64,000 nt of DNA from Streptomyces justiciae (GCF_015163075.1 NZ_JADDXU010000021.1:62001-126000), one strand, 5' to 3'. Counted from the first letter of the stretch, positions 31,995-40,943 are shown. Numbers and translations are program-made. The notes: generated from the letters alone by a model not told the origin.

Positions 31995-32052
31995 CTCAGC
32001 CGAGCTGCCCCGTCCGTCTCAGTCGAGCCGCCCCGTCCGGCTCAGTCGAACC
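31995..32052. repeat. 23-bp tandem duplications at the 3' end of the GHKL gene
   Basis: Two near-identical 23-base copies (31995-32017 and 32018-32040, each CTCAG(C/T)CGAGC(T/C)GCCCCG...) abut a third partial copy at 32041 that contains the stop of the GHKL ATPase gene. The gene's tail has been copied twice beyond the stop. Confidence 0.8.
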
Positions 32053-35000
32053 ACCGGTCCCGCGCCAGTTCCTCCGTCCGCGACGGGTCCTCCAGGAGTG
32101 CCGCCACCTCGAACCGTCGCGGCCACTGCCCCGCCGCCCAGGCCAGGCCCGCCGCGACCCCTTCCAGGGTCGCCGCGTGGAGCACCCCGTCGCCGGTCAG
32201 GCGCCAGTCGATCTCCACGCCGTCCACGACGAGCTCCTCGTGCTCGACGTAGGAGGACGGGGTCCGTGCACCCAGCAGCACCCGCACCGACTCCGGTACG
32301 TCGTGCTCGGTGCCCTCGGAGTCCACCGACCCGGTGACGGACTCACTGAGCCGCCGCACCTGGAACAGTTCGGCCAGCTCGGCGGCCCGGGCCGGCCGGA
32401 CCGGCAGCAGCGGCACCCCGTCGGTGAAGGGCAGCAGGTCGGGCGAGTCGACGACCACCGCGTCGGCGGCGTCCACGACCTCGACGTGACCGTCCACCAC
32501 GGCCCGCAGCTCGTCGGGGAGGGTGACCTGTTCCGGGTCGAGGTCGGCCAACGCCCCGTAGAGGGCGTGCAGTTGCGCCCCGCTGACCTCCCGCTCGGGG
32601 TCGGCCAGGCGGTCGAGGAGCTCCGCCGCGCCGCCCGGCTCGTCGAGCAGCGCGGCGACCGACGTCCGTACGCCCAGCGCCCGCAGCACCTGCTCGTCGT
32701 CGAACCCGGTCGCGTCGGCCTCGTCGTACAGCCCGCGCAGGAGCGGGTCGCCGCCGGCCGCGAGCAGGCCCGCCGGGCGGCGGCCGTCGAGCACCGGGTG
32801 TCCGCGCAACCACCATGCCGTGTACGGCCGTACGACCTCATGGGTGCCGTCCGGGAGCAGGACGCGCACCTGCTGGGTGAGCGCGTCCCGCAGGGGCGGC
32901 TGGGCGAGGAGCGCGAGGGCCTGGGGCCAGCGTTCCTCGTCGACGAGTTCCAGGTCCCGTACGGCGACCAGCTCGGTGGCGACCGGCGGGACCGGCGAGT
33001 CGGGGAAGCGGTCGAGGACGTCCTCGCTCCACACGTCCACGGCGTCCAGCAGCCCGGCGTCGTCCGGTTCGGCGAAGTCCCCGTCGCGCGGCTCCAGTTC
33101 GTCCGGGTCGAGGACGACGTCGGTGGCACGGATGAGGGCGAACGTGGCGAGGACACCGCAGGCGGCCAGCGGTTGTTCGCCCCAGCGTTCGGCCAACTCC
33201 GCGTCCACGGTCGCGAGTTCACCCTCCCGCATGACCTGGTGGAACGGGCTGCCGGGGAAGACCAGTTCACCGGCGGGGGCGGGCTCGCCGTCCTCGTCGG
33301 GGAGGGCGAGTGCGCCGAGCCAGGGCTCGTCACCGGGTTCGAGGCCCGCGTCCCGCACCAACGCCAGGACGGTGTCGGCGAGTTCGTCGGCGTCGAGGGT
33401 GTCCTGCTCCCAGTCGAGCCCGCCCTCGTCGTCCAGCGAGGCGGCGACGGCGGCCCGCACCTGGGGGGTCGTGAGGACGGCTCGCGGGGACGCGGGCAGC
33501 GCGCCGAGCTTCTCCAGCAGCGGGTGCGCGCCGTCGGGATGCGCGACCTTCAGCCCGAGCCGGGCGAGCGTCTCCGGCTCGACCGAGGCACCCTCGGACG
33601 TGGGCAGCAGCACCTGTCGCGGCCCGATGGTGGTCCGTCCGTCGGCGAGCGGCACGGGCAGTCCGGACAGCCGGTCCGGGTCGACCCCGGCGAGGCTGTC
33701 GTAGAGCCGCCGCCACCAGCCGGGCTCCTTCTCCAGCCCGGCGAGCCGGTCGACCGCGTCGGTGAGCGGGACGCGGGCGACGCCCAACGTCCGCAGTTCC
33801 ACACGCCGTTCGAGTCCGGCGGGGAGCAGGGTCGGCAGCACTTCCGCCAGCACCTGGACGGTCTCCGCCCCCGCGCCCTCGACGACCTCGGCCTCCCGCG
33901 GCCGCAGCGCCTCGGGCAGTTCGTCCGTGGGCTCCAGGGCGGGCGGCAGGAAGGCGGTGCGCGGCAGCCGCTCCAGGATGGCGTGGCGCAGCGCGCCGTC
34001 CAGCTCGCCCTTGCCCAGCGGGCCGGGCACGAGGTCGATGATCCCGGACGTCACCGGCCGCCAGGCGGCGAGCAGTTCGGTGTACGCGTCCGCCGCCCGC
34101 TGCACCAGGAAGTCGGTCAGCGGGCCGGGGGCCGCGTGTCGCCGGGTGGGGTCGAGGGGGAAGGAGGCGATGAGCAGGGCGGGGACGCCGAGGGGCTCGT
34201 CGCTGGGGGTCGGGGCGTGCACGACGGGGTTGGTGCGGGGCCGGACGGGCGCACCGTCCGCGTCCACCGGCACGGCCCAGGTGACCGACCAGTGCGGCCG
34301 CAGCCGCTCCTCGACGGGCCGGTCGGCGAGCAGGTCGGCGGTGAGCGGCCCGTGCCCGGAGACGACCCGCCACGTGGTGGCGCCGGTCTCCCCGTCCCGC
34401 GTGTCCTCTACGACGACGAAGGCGCCGTCGGTGCGGCGGCGCAGCGTGCGGACGTCGGCGCCCGCCTCGATCACGACCTCCTCCAGGCCGGGCAGGGCGA
34501 GGAGCAGGGCGTCGTCGACGGCGCGCAGCAGCCGCTCGGCGAGGTCGGCGGCGGCCGTGTCGCGCAGCGGGAGGATGACGGCGGTGTCGTAGGTGTCGGG
34601 GGCGGTGCCCTCGGCGGCGAAGGGGAGCCGGAGCAGCGGGACGTGCCCGTCGCGCCGCCGGATCTCGTCACCGAGGCCGGGGCTGTGCCGGGCAGTCTCG
34701 GCGGCGTGGTCACGGGCCTCGGCGAGGGACCACCGCACGCCACCATGCCGGCCGACGACGGCGGGCTCGTCGGTGACGGCGAGGACGGCCGCGAACCCGA
34801 CGCCGAACCGCCCGACCGAGGGGGCGCCGGAAGCGGTGTCCCGCTTGGCGGAGGCGCGGAGGGTGGAGAGCGACTCGACACCGGCGGCGTCCAGCGGGGC
34901 ACCGGTGTTGGCGGCGACGAGGACGCCGTCGCGGAGGGTGAGCCGGAGGCGTCCGGGCACCCCGGCCCTCGCTGCCGCGTCGGCGGCGTTCTGGGCGAGC

Positions 35001-35170
35001 TCGACGACGAGCCGGTCCCGGTAGCCGCCGAGGACGAGATCCTCCTCGGCGTTCGCGTCCTCGCGGAACCGGGCGGGGCTGGTGGCCCAGGCGTCGAGCA
35101 CGCCCCGCCTGAGACGGGCGGTCCCGAACGGGTCGGCTCCCTCGGCTGCGGGCCGCACGAACTTGCTCAC
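32042..35170 (-). CDS. Large GHKL (sacsin-like) ATPase-domain protein
   Basis: A 1042-residue cytoplasmic protein. The N-terminal 250 residues are a GHKL/HSP90-like nucleotide-binding fold: N-box ELAQNAADA with Asn61, DGVLVAANTG at 81-90, and the glycine loop GRFGVGF at 120-126. The rest (about 300-1042) is acidic, Leu/Asp-rich and without recognised domain; it repeats motifs such as DELADTVLALVRDAG and LLDRLADPE. Sacsin-type proteins of this kind are annotated as molecular chaperone Hsp90-like in actinobacteria, and no HSP90 middle domain is seen. The role is unknown. The 3' end carries tandem duplications. It is divergent from nothing; the TetR gene lies upstream on the same strand. Confidence 0.8.
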   Translation of the reverse strand: MSKFVRPAAEGADPFGTARLRRGVLDAWATSPARFREDANAEEDLVLGGYRDRLVVELAQNAADAAARAGVPGRLRLTLRDGVLVAANTGAPLDAAGVESLSTLRASAKRDTASGAPSVGRFGVGFAAVLAVTDEPAVVGRHGGVRWSLAEARDHAAETARHSPGLGDEIRRRDGHVPLLRLPFAAEGTAPDTYDTAVILPLRDTAAADLAERLLRAVDDALLLALPGLEEVVIEAGADVRTLRRRTDGAFVVVEDTRDGETGATTWRVVSGHGPLTADLLADRPVEERLRPHWSVTWAVPVDADGAPVRPRTNPVVHAPTPSDEPLGVPALLIASFPLDPTRRHAAPGPLTDFLVQRAADAYTELLAAWRPVTSGIIDLVPGPLGKGELDGALRHAILERLPRTAFLPPALEPTDELPEALRPREAEVVEGAGAETVQVLAEVLPTLLPAGLERRVELRTLGVARVPLTDAVDRLAGLEKEPGWWRRLYDSLAGVDPDRLSGLPVPLADGRTTIGPRQVLLPTSEGASVEPETLARLGLKVAHPDGAHPLLEKLGALPASPRAVLTTPQVRAAVAASLDDEGGLDWEQDTLDADELADTVLALVRDAGLEPGDEPWLGALALPDEDGEPAPAGELVFPGSPFHQVMREGELATVDAELAERWGEQPLAACGVLATFALIRATDVVLDPDELEPRDGDFAEPDDAGLLDAVDVWSEDVLDRFPDSPVPPVATELVAVRDLELVDEERWPQALALLAQPPLRDALTQQVRVLLPDGTHEVVRPYTAWWLRGHPVLDGRRPAGLLAAGGDPLLRGLYDEADATGFDDEQVLRALGVRTSVAALLDEPGGAAELLDRLADPEREVSGAQLHALYGALADLDPEQVTLPDELRAVVDGHVEVVDAADAVVVDSPDLLPFTDGVPLLPVRPARAAELAELFQVRRLSESVTGSVDSEGTEHDVPESVRVLLGARTPSSYVEHEELVVDGVEIDWRLTGDGVLHAATLEGVAAGLAWAAGQWPRRFEVAALLEDPSRTEELARDRWFD

Positions 35171-35298
35171 GATGACTCTCCTCGTCTGCGTGCGACGAAG
35201 GTACCGCGAGTTGGTCTTGGGGCCCTGACGGGATCTCCCGTCAGGGGGATCGGCGCGAGGTCAGCGGGTGGCGGACTCGGCGGAGGGAGGCGGCGGAC

Positions 35299-35907
35299 TC
35301 AGCGAGGGTGGCGCAGCCCCGCGACGAGAAGCCCGACCATCCGGCGCGCGTCGTAGCGGGGGTCGGTGTCCGCGCCGATGCACAGGTTGCCGACGCCGCG
35401 CATGAGCTCGTAGGCCGTCAGGTCGGAGTCGATCTCGTCGGCGGTGGACGCGGCGTCGAGGAGCTCGGCGCAGACGGGGACGAGCCGGTCGAGGAAGTAG
35501 GTGTGCAGGGCCTCGAAGTCGGCGTTGCCGGACTGGAGGACGGCGGCGAGGCCGTGCTTGGTGACGAGGAAGTCGACGAAGAGGTCGATCCACTGGACCA
35601 GAGCGTCGTACGGCGTCGGCCCCGCCGCCAGCAGGGCGGGCCCCGCCTCCACGCAGGCCTCGATCTGATGCCGGTAGACAGCGATGACGAGGTCCGCGCG
35701 GGTCGGGAAGTGCCGGTAGATGGTGCCGAGCCCGACCCCGGCCTCGGCGGCGATGTCCCGGACCGGCGCGTCGACGCCCTTGGCGACGAAGACGGCGGCA
35801 GCGGCGTCGAGCAGCGTCTCCTGGTTGCGCCGGGCGTCCTTGCGCCGGGGCGGGGCGGAGGGCCGGGTGGCGGGGTCGCGGTCGTTCACGGGCTCACGGT
35901 ACGGCAT
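35299..35907 (-). CDS. TetR-family regulator
   Basis: A 202-residue repressor-type protein. Residues about 22-70 form the HTH (RRNQETLLDAAAAVFVAKG; VRDIAAEAGVGLGTIYRHFPTRADLV); the rest is a helical ligand domain of the SACE_7040/TetR_C type. It is divergent from the aldo-keto reductase gene, and the gap between them holds two copies of CGGAAC-N3-GTTCCG, the probable binding sites for self and reductase control. The start may be ATG 35907 or the GTG six codons later at 35889; the former has a slightly better ribosome site. The inducing ligand is unknown. Confidence 0.85.
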   Translation of the reverse strand: MPYREPVNDRDPATRPSAPPRRKDARRNQETLLDAAAAVFVAKGVDAPVRDIAAEAGVGLGTIYRHFPTRADLVIAVYRHQIEACVEAGPALLAAGPTPYDALVQWIDLFVDFLVTKHGLAAVLQSGNADFEALHTYFLDRLVPVCAELLDAASTADEIDSDLTAYELMRGVGNLCIGADTDPRYDARRMVGLLVAGLRHPR

Positions 35908-35930
35908 GACGCGGCACCCACATGCAGAAA

Positions 35931-35981
35931 CGGAACATGGTTCCGTATCGTCTTGCACGGCAGATCCGGAACACAGTTCCG
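35931..35981. promoter_or_regulatory. Twin TetR operators (CGGAAC-N3-GTTCCG)
   Basis: CGGAACATGGTTCCG (35931-35945) and CGGAACACAGTTCCG (35967-35981) are two 15-bp sites with perfect 6-bp arms; their centres are 36 bases apart. They lie between divergent tetR and aldo-keto reductase genes. Confidence 0.8.
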
Positions 35982-36003
35982 CTTTTCCAGCTGAGGAGTG
36001 ACC

Positions 36004-37026
36004 ATGCAGTACCGCACCCTGGGCCGCACCGGCGTACAGGTCAGCGCGCTGGCGCTCGGCGCCATGAACTTCGGTGCGATCGGACGCACCACGCAGGACG
36101 AGGCCACCGCCCTGGTCGACCGGGCGCTGGAGGCGGGGGTGAACCTGATCGACACCGCGGACTGGTACGGCGCCGGCGAGTCGGAGGAGATGGTCGGCAA
36201 GGCGATCGCGGGCCGCCGCGAGGACGTCGTACTGGCCACGAAGGCGGCCATGCCGATGGCGGAGGACAAGCCCAACCACCGCGGCACCTCCCGCCGCTGG
36301 CTGACGAAGGCCCTGGACGACAGCCTGCGCCGGCTGGGCGTGGACCACGTCGACCTCTACCAGATCCACCGCTGGGACCCGGAGACGAGCGACGAGGAGA
36401 CGCTGGCGGCCCTGACCGACCTCCAACGCGCGGGAAAGATCCGCTACTTCGGCTCGTCGACGTTCCCGGCGTACCGGATGGTGCAGGCGCAGTGGACGTC
36501 CCGCGAGCTCCACCTCGCCCGCTACGTCACCGAGCAGCCCAGCTACTCGATCCTCCAGCGGGGCATCGAGGCGGACGTCCTGCCGGTGTCGGAGGAGTAC
36601 GGGCTGGGGGTGCTGGCGTGGAGCCCGCTGGCGTCGGGATGGCTGACGGGAGCGGTCCGGGAAGGCCGTGAGGTGACGACCAACCGCTCGGCGTTCATGC
36701 CGGACCGCTTCGACCTGAGCCTGCCGTACAACCGGGCGAGGCTGGACGCGGTGGAGAAACTGACGAAGCTCGCGGAGGAGTCGGATCTGACCCTGATCCA
36801 GCTGGCGCTGGGCTTCGTGACGGCGCACAGGGCGGTGACGAGCGCGCTCATCGGCCCACGCACGCCGGAACACCTGGAGTCACAGCTGGCGGCGGCGGAA
36901 ACGGTGCTGCCGACCGCCGTACTGGACGAGATCGACAAGATCGTGGCCCCCGGCACGGACCTGGCCCCCCACGAGAAGTTCAACACCCCGCCGGCGCTGC
37001 TGGACCCGACCCTGCGCCGCCGCTGA
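36004..37026 (+). CDS. Aldo/keto reductase
   Basis: A 340-residue NADPH-dependent oxidoreductase of the AKR superfamily (Tas/YajO-like). The catalytic tetrad is visible: Asp and Tyr in LIDTADWYGAGESE, Lys in VLATKAAM, and His in LYQIHRWDP. The cofactor site lies in SALIGPRTPEHLESQL near the C-terminus. The substrate is unknown. GAGGAG lies 5-6 bases before the ATG at 36004. Twin operators upstream and the divergent TetR gene indicate induction by the regulator's ligand. The small gene at 37035 follows after 8 bases and is likely co-transcribed. Confidence 0.92.
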   Translation: MQYRTLGRTGVQVSALALGAMNFGAIGRTTQDEATALVDRALEAGVNLIDTADWYGAGESEEMVGKAIAGRREDVVLATKAAMPMAEDKPNHRGTSRRWLTKALDDSLRRLGVDHVDLYQIHRWDPETSDEETLAALTDLQRAGKIRYFGSSTFPAYRMVQAQWTSRELHLARYVTEQPSYSILQRGIEADVLPVSEEYGLGVLAWSPLASGWLTGAVREGREVTTNRSAFMPDRFDLSLPYNRARLDAVEKLTKLAEESDLTLIQLALGFVTAHRAVTSALIGPRTPEHLESQLAAAETVLPTAVLDEIDKIVAPGTDLAPHEKFNTPPALLDPTLRRR

Positions 37027-37034
37027 GTGACACC

Positions 37035-37442
37035 GTGTGGGAGGGCGGCACGGCACCGCAGGCCACGCCGCCGTACGTGATCCTGGAGGAGTATCTGGGG
37101 AGGTTCGGCCGGCCCGGCCTGTGGTCCGAGCTGGAGTGGCTGGAGGCGGCACCGCTGCCCGAGGCGATCAGACGGCTGGCCGGGTGCTGCTTCCACCAGG
37201 ACTACGACCCCGACTCCTGCGACCCCCGGCAGGCTGTCGAGTCCTACCGCGACGAAGACCCGCCGGAGGCGGTGGCGGCACTGCGCACGGCGGTCACGGA
37301 ACTGCTCGCCACCAACCCCTCGGAACGCGACCTGACCCGCCTCTGGCTCGGCCAGGCCGGGGCGGCGTACGACCCACGTGACGAAGGGATCGCGCTGTCA
37401 GGGTGGTTCGCGACGGTCCTGGAGGTGCTGGGCTCGGATTGA
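37035..37442 (+). CDS. CdiI-family immunity-like protein
   Basis: A 135-residue acidic protein. YVILEEYLGRFGRPG and the motif RRLAGCCFHQDYDPDSCDP near residues 45-63 match the pattern (FHQD) of contact-dependent growth inhibition immunity proteins of the CdiI type; the call is from memory of the motif, without a database check. No CdiA-like or polymorphic toxin gene is in the neighbourhood, so it would be an orphan immunity protein. It starts with GTG 8 bases after the aldo-keto reductase stop. Alternative starts further in (VILEEYL) are possible. Confidence 0.5.
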   Translation: MWEGGTAPQATPPYVILEEYLGRFGRPGLWSELEWLEAAPLPEAIRRLAGCCFHQDYDPDSCDPRQAVESYRDEDPPEAVAALRTAVTELLATNPSERDLTRLWLGQAGAAYDPRDEGIALSGWFATVLEVLGSD

Positions 37443-37569
37443 TCGCGGACGTCGTCGTTTCGTCATGCGGAACCCATATGGCGATCAAGCACTCTGCATG
37501 TAACGACAAAGTCGGCAAATTCGGCGTAGGGCCCTACAACCCGCTCTCCGGGCCACGGATCTGATCCCG

Positions 37570-37592
37570 TGAGTCAACAGACTCCTAGATCA
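37570..37592 (+). promoter_or_regulatory. Shared upstream element of secreted paralogs (member C copy)
   Basis: TGAGTCAACAGACTC then CTAGATCA, 22 bases before the member C start; same orientation relative to the gene as the copy at 31881-31903, and equal at 21 of 23 positions. The rest of the 172-base gap (37443-37614) holds nothing I recognise. Confidence 0.7.
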
Positions 37593-37614
37593 ACTCTCCC
37601 CCTGGGGAACGCAC

Positions 37615-38460
37615 ATGCGCATCAGAGCCACCGTGGCCGCCGTCTCCGCCGTCACCGGCGCCCTGGCCCTCACCTGCCTCGCCGTCCCGGCCGCCCAGGC
37701 CGCCGACTCCGGCACCCCCTACACGCTGGACGTCAGCTTCTCCAACTTCAAGATCGCCTCGTCGATCAAGGTCGGCACCTCCGCCGTCGTCAGCGCGAAG
37801 GTCAGCTACACGCTGACCCACGGCTCGGACGTCGACCCCACCGCGTCGGACTTCTACACCGACCCGTTCCTCTACCGGGGCACGTTCGGCGCCGACAGCA
37901 CCCCCGAGCTCTACGGCGACAACCCGGCCACCTGCACGGTCACCTCGGCCACCACCGCCACCTGCACCGGCACCGTCGACATCCACCCCGCCGACGGCGA
38001 CCTCAGCAACGCGAACGCCGGTACCTGGAAGGGCGCCGCCGAGGCCGTCGACTTCAACGGCCAGGACCCGAACAGCAGCAACCTCGACCTCAGCAAGGTC
38101 GGCTACAAGGACCAGGGCGACCTCGCCACCACCAAGGTGCTGCGCCTCGGCAAGCTCACCGCCAACGCCTCCCCTGAGCCGGTCCGCAAGGGCAGGACCA
38201 TCACGGTCACCGGCAAGCTGTCCCGCGCCAACTGGGACACCGGCAGCTACTCCGGCTACTCCGGCCAGTACGTGAAGCTCCAGTACCGCAAGGCCGGCAC
38301 CACCACGTACACGACGGTCAAGACCATCAAGTCCAGCTCCACCGGCGGCCTCAGCACCACGGTCACCGCGTCGGCCGACGGCTACTACCGCTACAGCTTC
38401 GCGGGCAGCGCGACGACGTCGGCGGTGAACGCCACAGGCGACTACATCGACGTTCAGTAA
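37615..38460 (+). CDS. Secreted protein, three-member paralog family, member C
   Basis: A 281-residue secreted protein with a Sec signal peptide (LAVPAAQA, cut near residue 29). Residues about 38-150 align with member A (TLDVSFSNFKIASSIKVG; KVSYTLTHGSDVD; TCTVTSATTATCTG with a Cys pair). The C-terminal 105 residues match members A and B (SPEPVRKGRTITVTGKLSRA; DGYYRYSFAGS; GDYIDVQ). CTGGGGAACGCAC sits directly before the ATG as in the other members. The gene is about 5.8 kb from A/B and on the opposite strand. The function is unknown; a beta-rich surface or extracellular structural protein is a guess. Confidence 0.75.
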   Translation: MRIRATVAAVSAVTGALALTCLAVPAAQAADSGTPYTLDVSFSNFKIASSIKVGTSAVVSAKVSYTLTHGSDVDPTASDFYTDPFLYRGTFGADSTPELYGDNPATCTVTSATTATCTGTVDIHPADGDLSNANAGTWKGAAEAVDFNGQDPNSSNLDLSKVGYKDQGDLATTKVLRLGKLTANASPEPVRKGRTITVTGKLSRANWDTGSYSGYSGQYVKLQYRKAGTTTYTTVKTIKSSSTGGLSTTVTASADGYYRYSFAGSATTSAVNATGDYIDVQ

Positions 38461-38468
38461 GACGCCCT

Positions 38469-38512
38469 AGGGGCGCGGGGAACTGCGCGACCAGCCACAA
38501 CGGACCCGCAGC
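38469..38512. repeat. Dispersed intergenic repeat, copy 2
   Basis: Bases 38469-38498 are identical, over all 30 bases, to the reverse complement of 47521-47550; the following CGCAGCC region is also similar. It begins AGGGGCGCGGGG and lies between convergent member C and the P-type ATPase gene. Confidence 0.9.
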
Positions 38513-38543
38513 CACCCCACAAGCCCCCGGCTCAAGCCAAGCG

Positions 38544-40943
38544 CTAAGCGGGAACGCGGCGGTCGACCCATTTCCATGTGACTTCCAGGGCGGCCGCCGC
38601 CACCACCGAGATGCCCACCGCTATCCACGGCATCGTCAGTCCGACCAGCTTCAGCGCGAAGAAGTCCTGGAGCCACGGGACGGCCAGGACCAGCAGGAAC
38701 CCCGCGCCCATCGACGCCACCAGCACCACCCGCCACCACGTGTACGGCCGGGCGATGATGGCCAGCACCCACATCGAGATCAGGAACAGGGTGAGGGTCG
38801 CGACGCTCGTCTCCGCGTCCAACGAGCCTTCACCTGTGTAGTAGTGACGGGCGATCAGGTAGGTCACGAAGGTCGCCACCCCGGCCACCAGCCCGCCCGG
38901 GATCGAGTACCGCATCACCCGCCGTACGAAGTGCGGCTTCGCCCGCTCCTTGTTGGGCGCCAGGGCCAGGAAGAACGCCGGTACGCCGATCGTCAGCGTC
39001 GACAGCAGGGTCAAGTGGCGGGGCAGGAACGGGTATTCCACCTGCCAGCACACCACCAGCACCGCCAGCAGCACCGAGTACACCGTCTTCACCAGGAACA
39101 GCGTCGCCACCCGCGTGATGTTCCCGATGACCCGGCGCCCCTCCGCCACCACGTCCGGCAGCGTGGCGAAGCTGTTGTTCAGCAACACGATCTGGGCGAC
39201 CGCGCGCGTGGCCTCCGACCCCGAGCCCATCGAGACGCCGATGTCCGCGTCCTTGAGCGCCAGTACGTCGTTCACACCGTCGCCGGTCATCGCGACCGTG
39301 TGCCCGTGGGACTGCAACGCCCCCACCATGTCCCGCTTCTGCTGCGGGGTGACCCGCCCGAACACCGTGCCCTCGTCGAGCGCGTCCGCCATCCCGTCCT
39401 TGTCGGAGGGGAGCGTACGGGCGTCGACCGTCGTGCCCTCCAGGCCCAGCTTCCCGGCCACCGCGCCCACCGACACCGCGTTGTCACCGGAGATGACCTT
39501 GGCGCGGACGTCCTGCTCGGCGAAGTAGCGCAGGGTGTCGGCCGCGTCGGGCCGCAGCCGCTGCTCCAGTACGACGAGAGCGGCGGCGGAGGCACCGCGC
39601 GCGACCTCCGGATCGTCGAGGTCACCGGTCACCCGGGCCAGCAACAACACCCGCAGGCCCTGCTCGTTGAGGCGTTCCGTCTCGGCCAGCGCCGGGTCGT
39701 CGGCGCCCAGCAGCACGTCCGGCGCGCCAAGGAGCCAGGTGCTCGCCTCCCCGTTGCCCTCGCTGAAACTCGCGCCGCTGTACTTGCGGGCGGAGGAAAA
39801 GGGGAGCGACTCGGTGCAGCGCCAGTCCTCGGCGTCCGGGTAGGCGTCGATGATGGCCTGCAACGAGGCGTTCGGGCGCGGGTCGGACTCACCGAGGGCG
39901 CCGAGCACCTTGCGGACGTACGTCTCGTCGCTGCCGTTGAGGGCGCGCAGCTCGGTGACGTCCATACCGCCCTCGGTCAGCGTGCCCGTCTTGTCGAGGC
40001 AGACGGTGTCGATGCGGGCGAGGCCCTCGATGGCCGGCAGCTCCTGGACGAGGCACTGTTTTCGGCCAAGTCGGATCACGCCGATCGCGAAGGCGACGGA
40101 GGTCAGCAGGACCAGTCCCTCCGGGACCATCGGGACGATGCCGCCGACCGTGCGGGCGATGGACTCCTTCAAGTCGTGGCTCTTGACGACCAGTTGCGTG
40201 ATCACCAGGCCGATCGCCGCCGGGATCATCATCCAGGTCACGTACTTGAGGATCGTGGAGATACCGGTCCGCAGCTCTGAGTGGACCAGCGTGAAGCGGG
40301 AGGCCTCCTCGGCGAGTTGGGCGGCGTACGCCTCGCGCCCCACCTTGGTGGCCTGGAACGCGCCCCCGCCCGCGACCACGAAACTCCCGGACATGATCGG
40401 GTCGCCGGGCTGTTTGACGACCGGGTCGGCCTCGCCGGTGAGCAGCGACTCGTCGATCTCCAGGCCGTCCGCCTCGACGCACACCCCGTCGACGACGGCC
40501 TTGTCGCCGGGCCCGATCTCGATCAGGTCGTCGAGGACGATCTCCGACGTACTGACCTCGAGCGCCTCGCCGTCCCGCCGTACCGTCGGCTTCGCCTCGC
40601 CGATCACCGCGAGGGAGTCGAGGGTCTTCTTCGCCCGCCACTCCTGGATGATGCCGATGCCGGTGTTGGCGATGATCACGTATCCGAACAGGCTGTCCTG
40701 GAACGGCGCGACGAACAGCATGATCAGCCAGAGCACGCCGATGATCGCGTTGAACCGGGTGAAGACGTTCGCGCGGACGATCTCGCCGAGCGACCGGCTG
40801 CTGCGCACCGGTACGTCGTTGACCGCCCCCCGCGCCACCCGCTCGGCGACCTCGGCGGTGCTCAGCCCGCCGTTCGCCACGGGGACGGGCATGGGTACGG
40901 GATGCACAGGATCGAGTTCGGCGCCCGCGTCGATGTGCGTCAT
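38544..40943 (-). CDS. P-type cation ATPase, CtpE-like (probable calcium)
   Basis: A 799-residue P-type ATPase. The phosphorylation site is LDKTGTLTEGG with Asp near residue 314; the TGEADPV actuator loop, the membrane motif VPMVPEGLVLLTS, and GDGVNDVLALKDADIG hinge are all present. Ten predicted membrane helices flank the cytoplasmic domains. The VPEGL motif and length match mycobacterial CtpE, a calcium importer, better than heavy-metal CPC-type pumps; the ion is inferred from that likeness. There is no N-terminal metal-binding domain. A lone small gene (DUF2530) follows upstream on the same strand. Confidence 0.88.
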   Translation of the reverse strand: MTHIDAGAELDPVHPVPMPVPVANGGLSTAEVAERVARGAVNDVPVRSSRSLGEIVRANVFTRFNAIIGVLWLIMLFVAPFQDSLFGYVIIANTGIGIIQEWRAKKTLDSLAVIGEAKPTVRRDGEALEVSTSEIVLDDLIEIGPGDKAVVDGVCVEADGLEIDESLLTGEADPVVKQPGDPIMSGSFVVAGGGAFQATKVGREAYAAQLAEEASRFTLVHSELRTGISTILKYVTWMMIPAAIGLVITQLVVKSHDLKESIARTVGGIVPMVPEGLVLLTSVAFAIGVIRLGRKQCLVQELPAIEGLARIDTVCLDKTGTLTEGGMDVTELRALNGSDETYVRKVLGALGESDPRPNASLQAIIDAYPDAEDWRCTESLPFSSARKYSGASFSEGNGEASTWLLGAPDVLLGADDPALAETERLNEQGLRVLLLARVTGDLDDPEVARGASAAALVVLEQRLRPDAADTLRYFAEQDVRAKVISGDNAVSVGAVAGKLGLEGTTVDARTLPSDKDGMADALDEGTVFGRVTPQQKRDMVGALQSHGHTVAMTGDGVNDVLALKDADIGVSMGSGSEATRAVAQIVLLNNSFATLPDVVAEGRRVIGNITRVATLFLVKTVYSVLLAVLVVCWQVEYPFLPRHLTLLSTLTIGVPAFFLALAPNKERAKPHFVRRVMRYSIPGGLVAGVATFVTYLIARHYYTGEGSLDAETSVATLTLFLISMWVLAIIARPYTWWRVVLVASMGAGFLLVLAVPWLQDFFALKLVGLTMPWIAVGISVVAAAALEVTWKWVDRRVPA

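Noticed and set aside
32177..35356. A 1059-codon plus-strand frame antisense to the GHKL gene.
   Set aside because: Composition is Gly/Arg/Val/Gln low complexity and codon positions fit the minus-strand gene; typical GC shadow.
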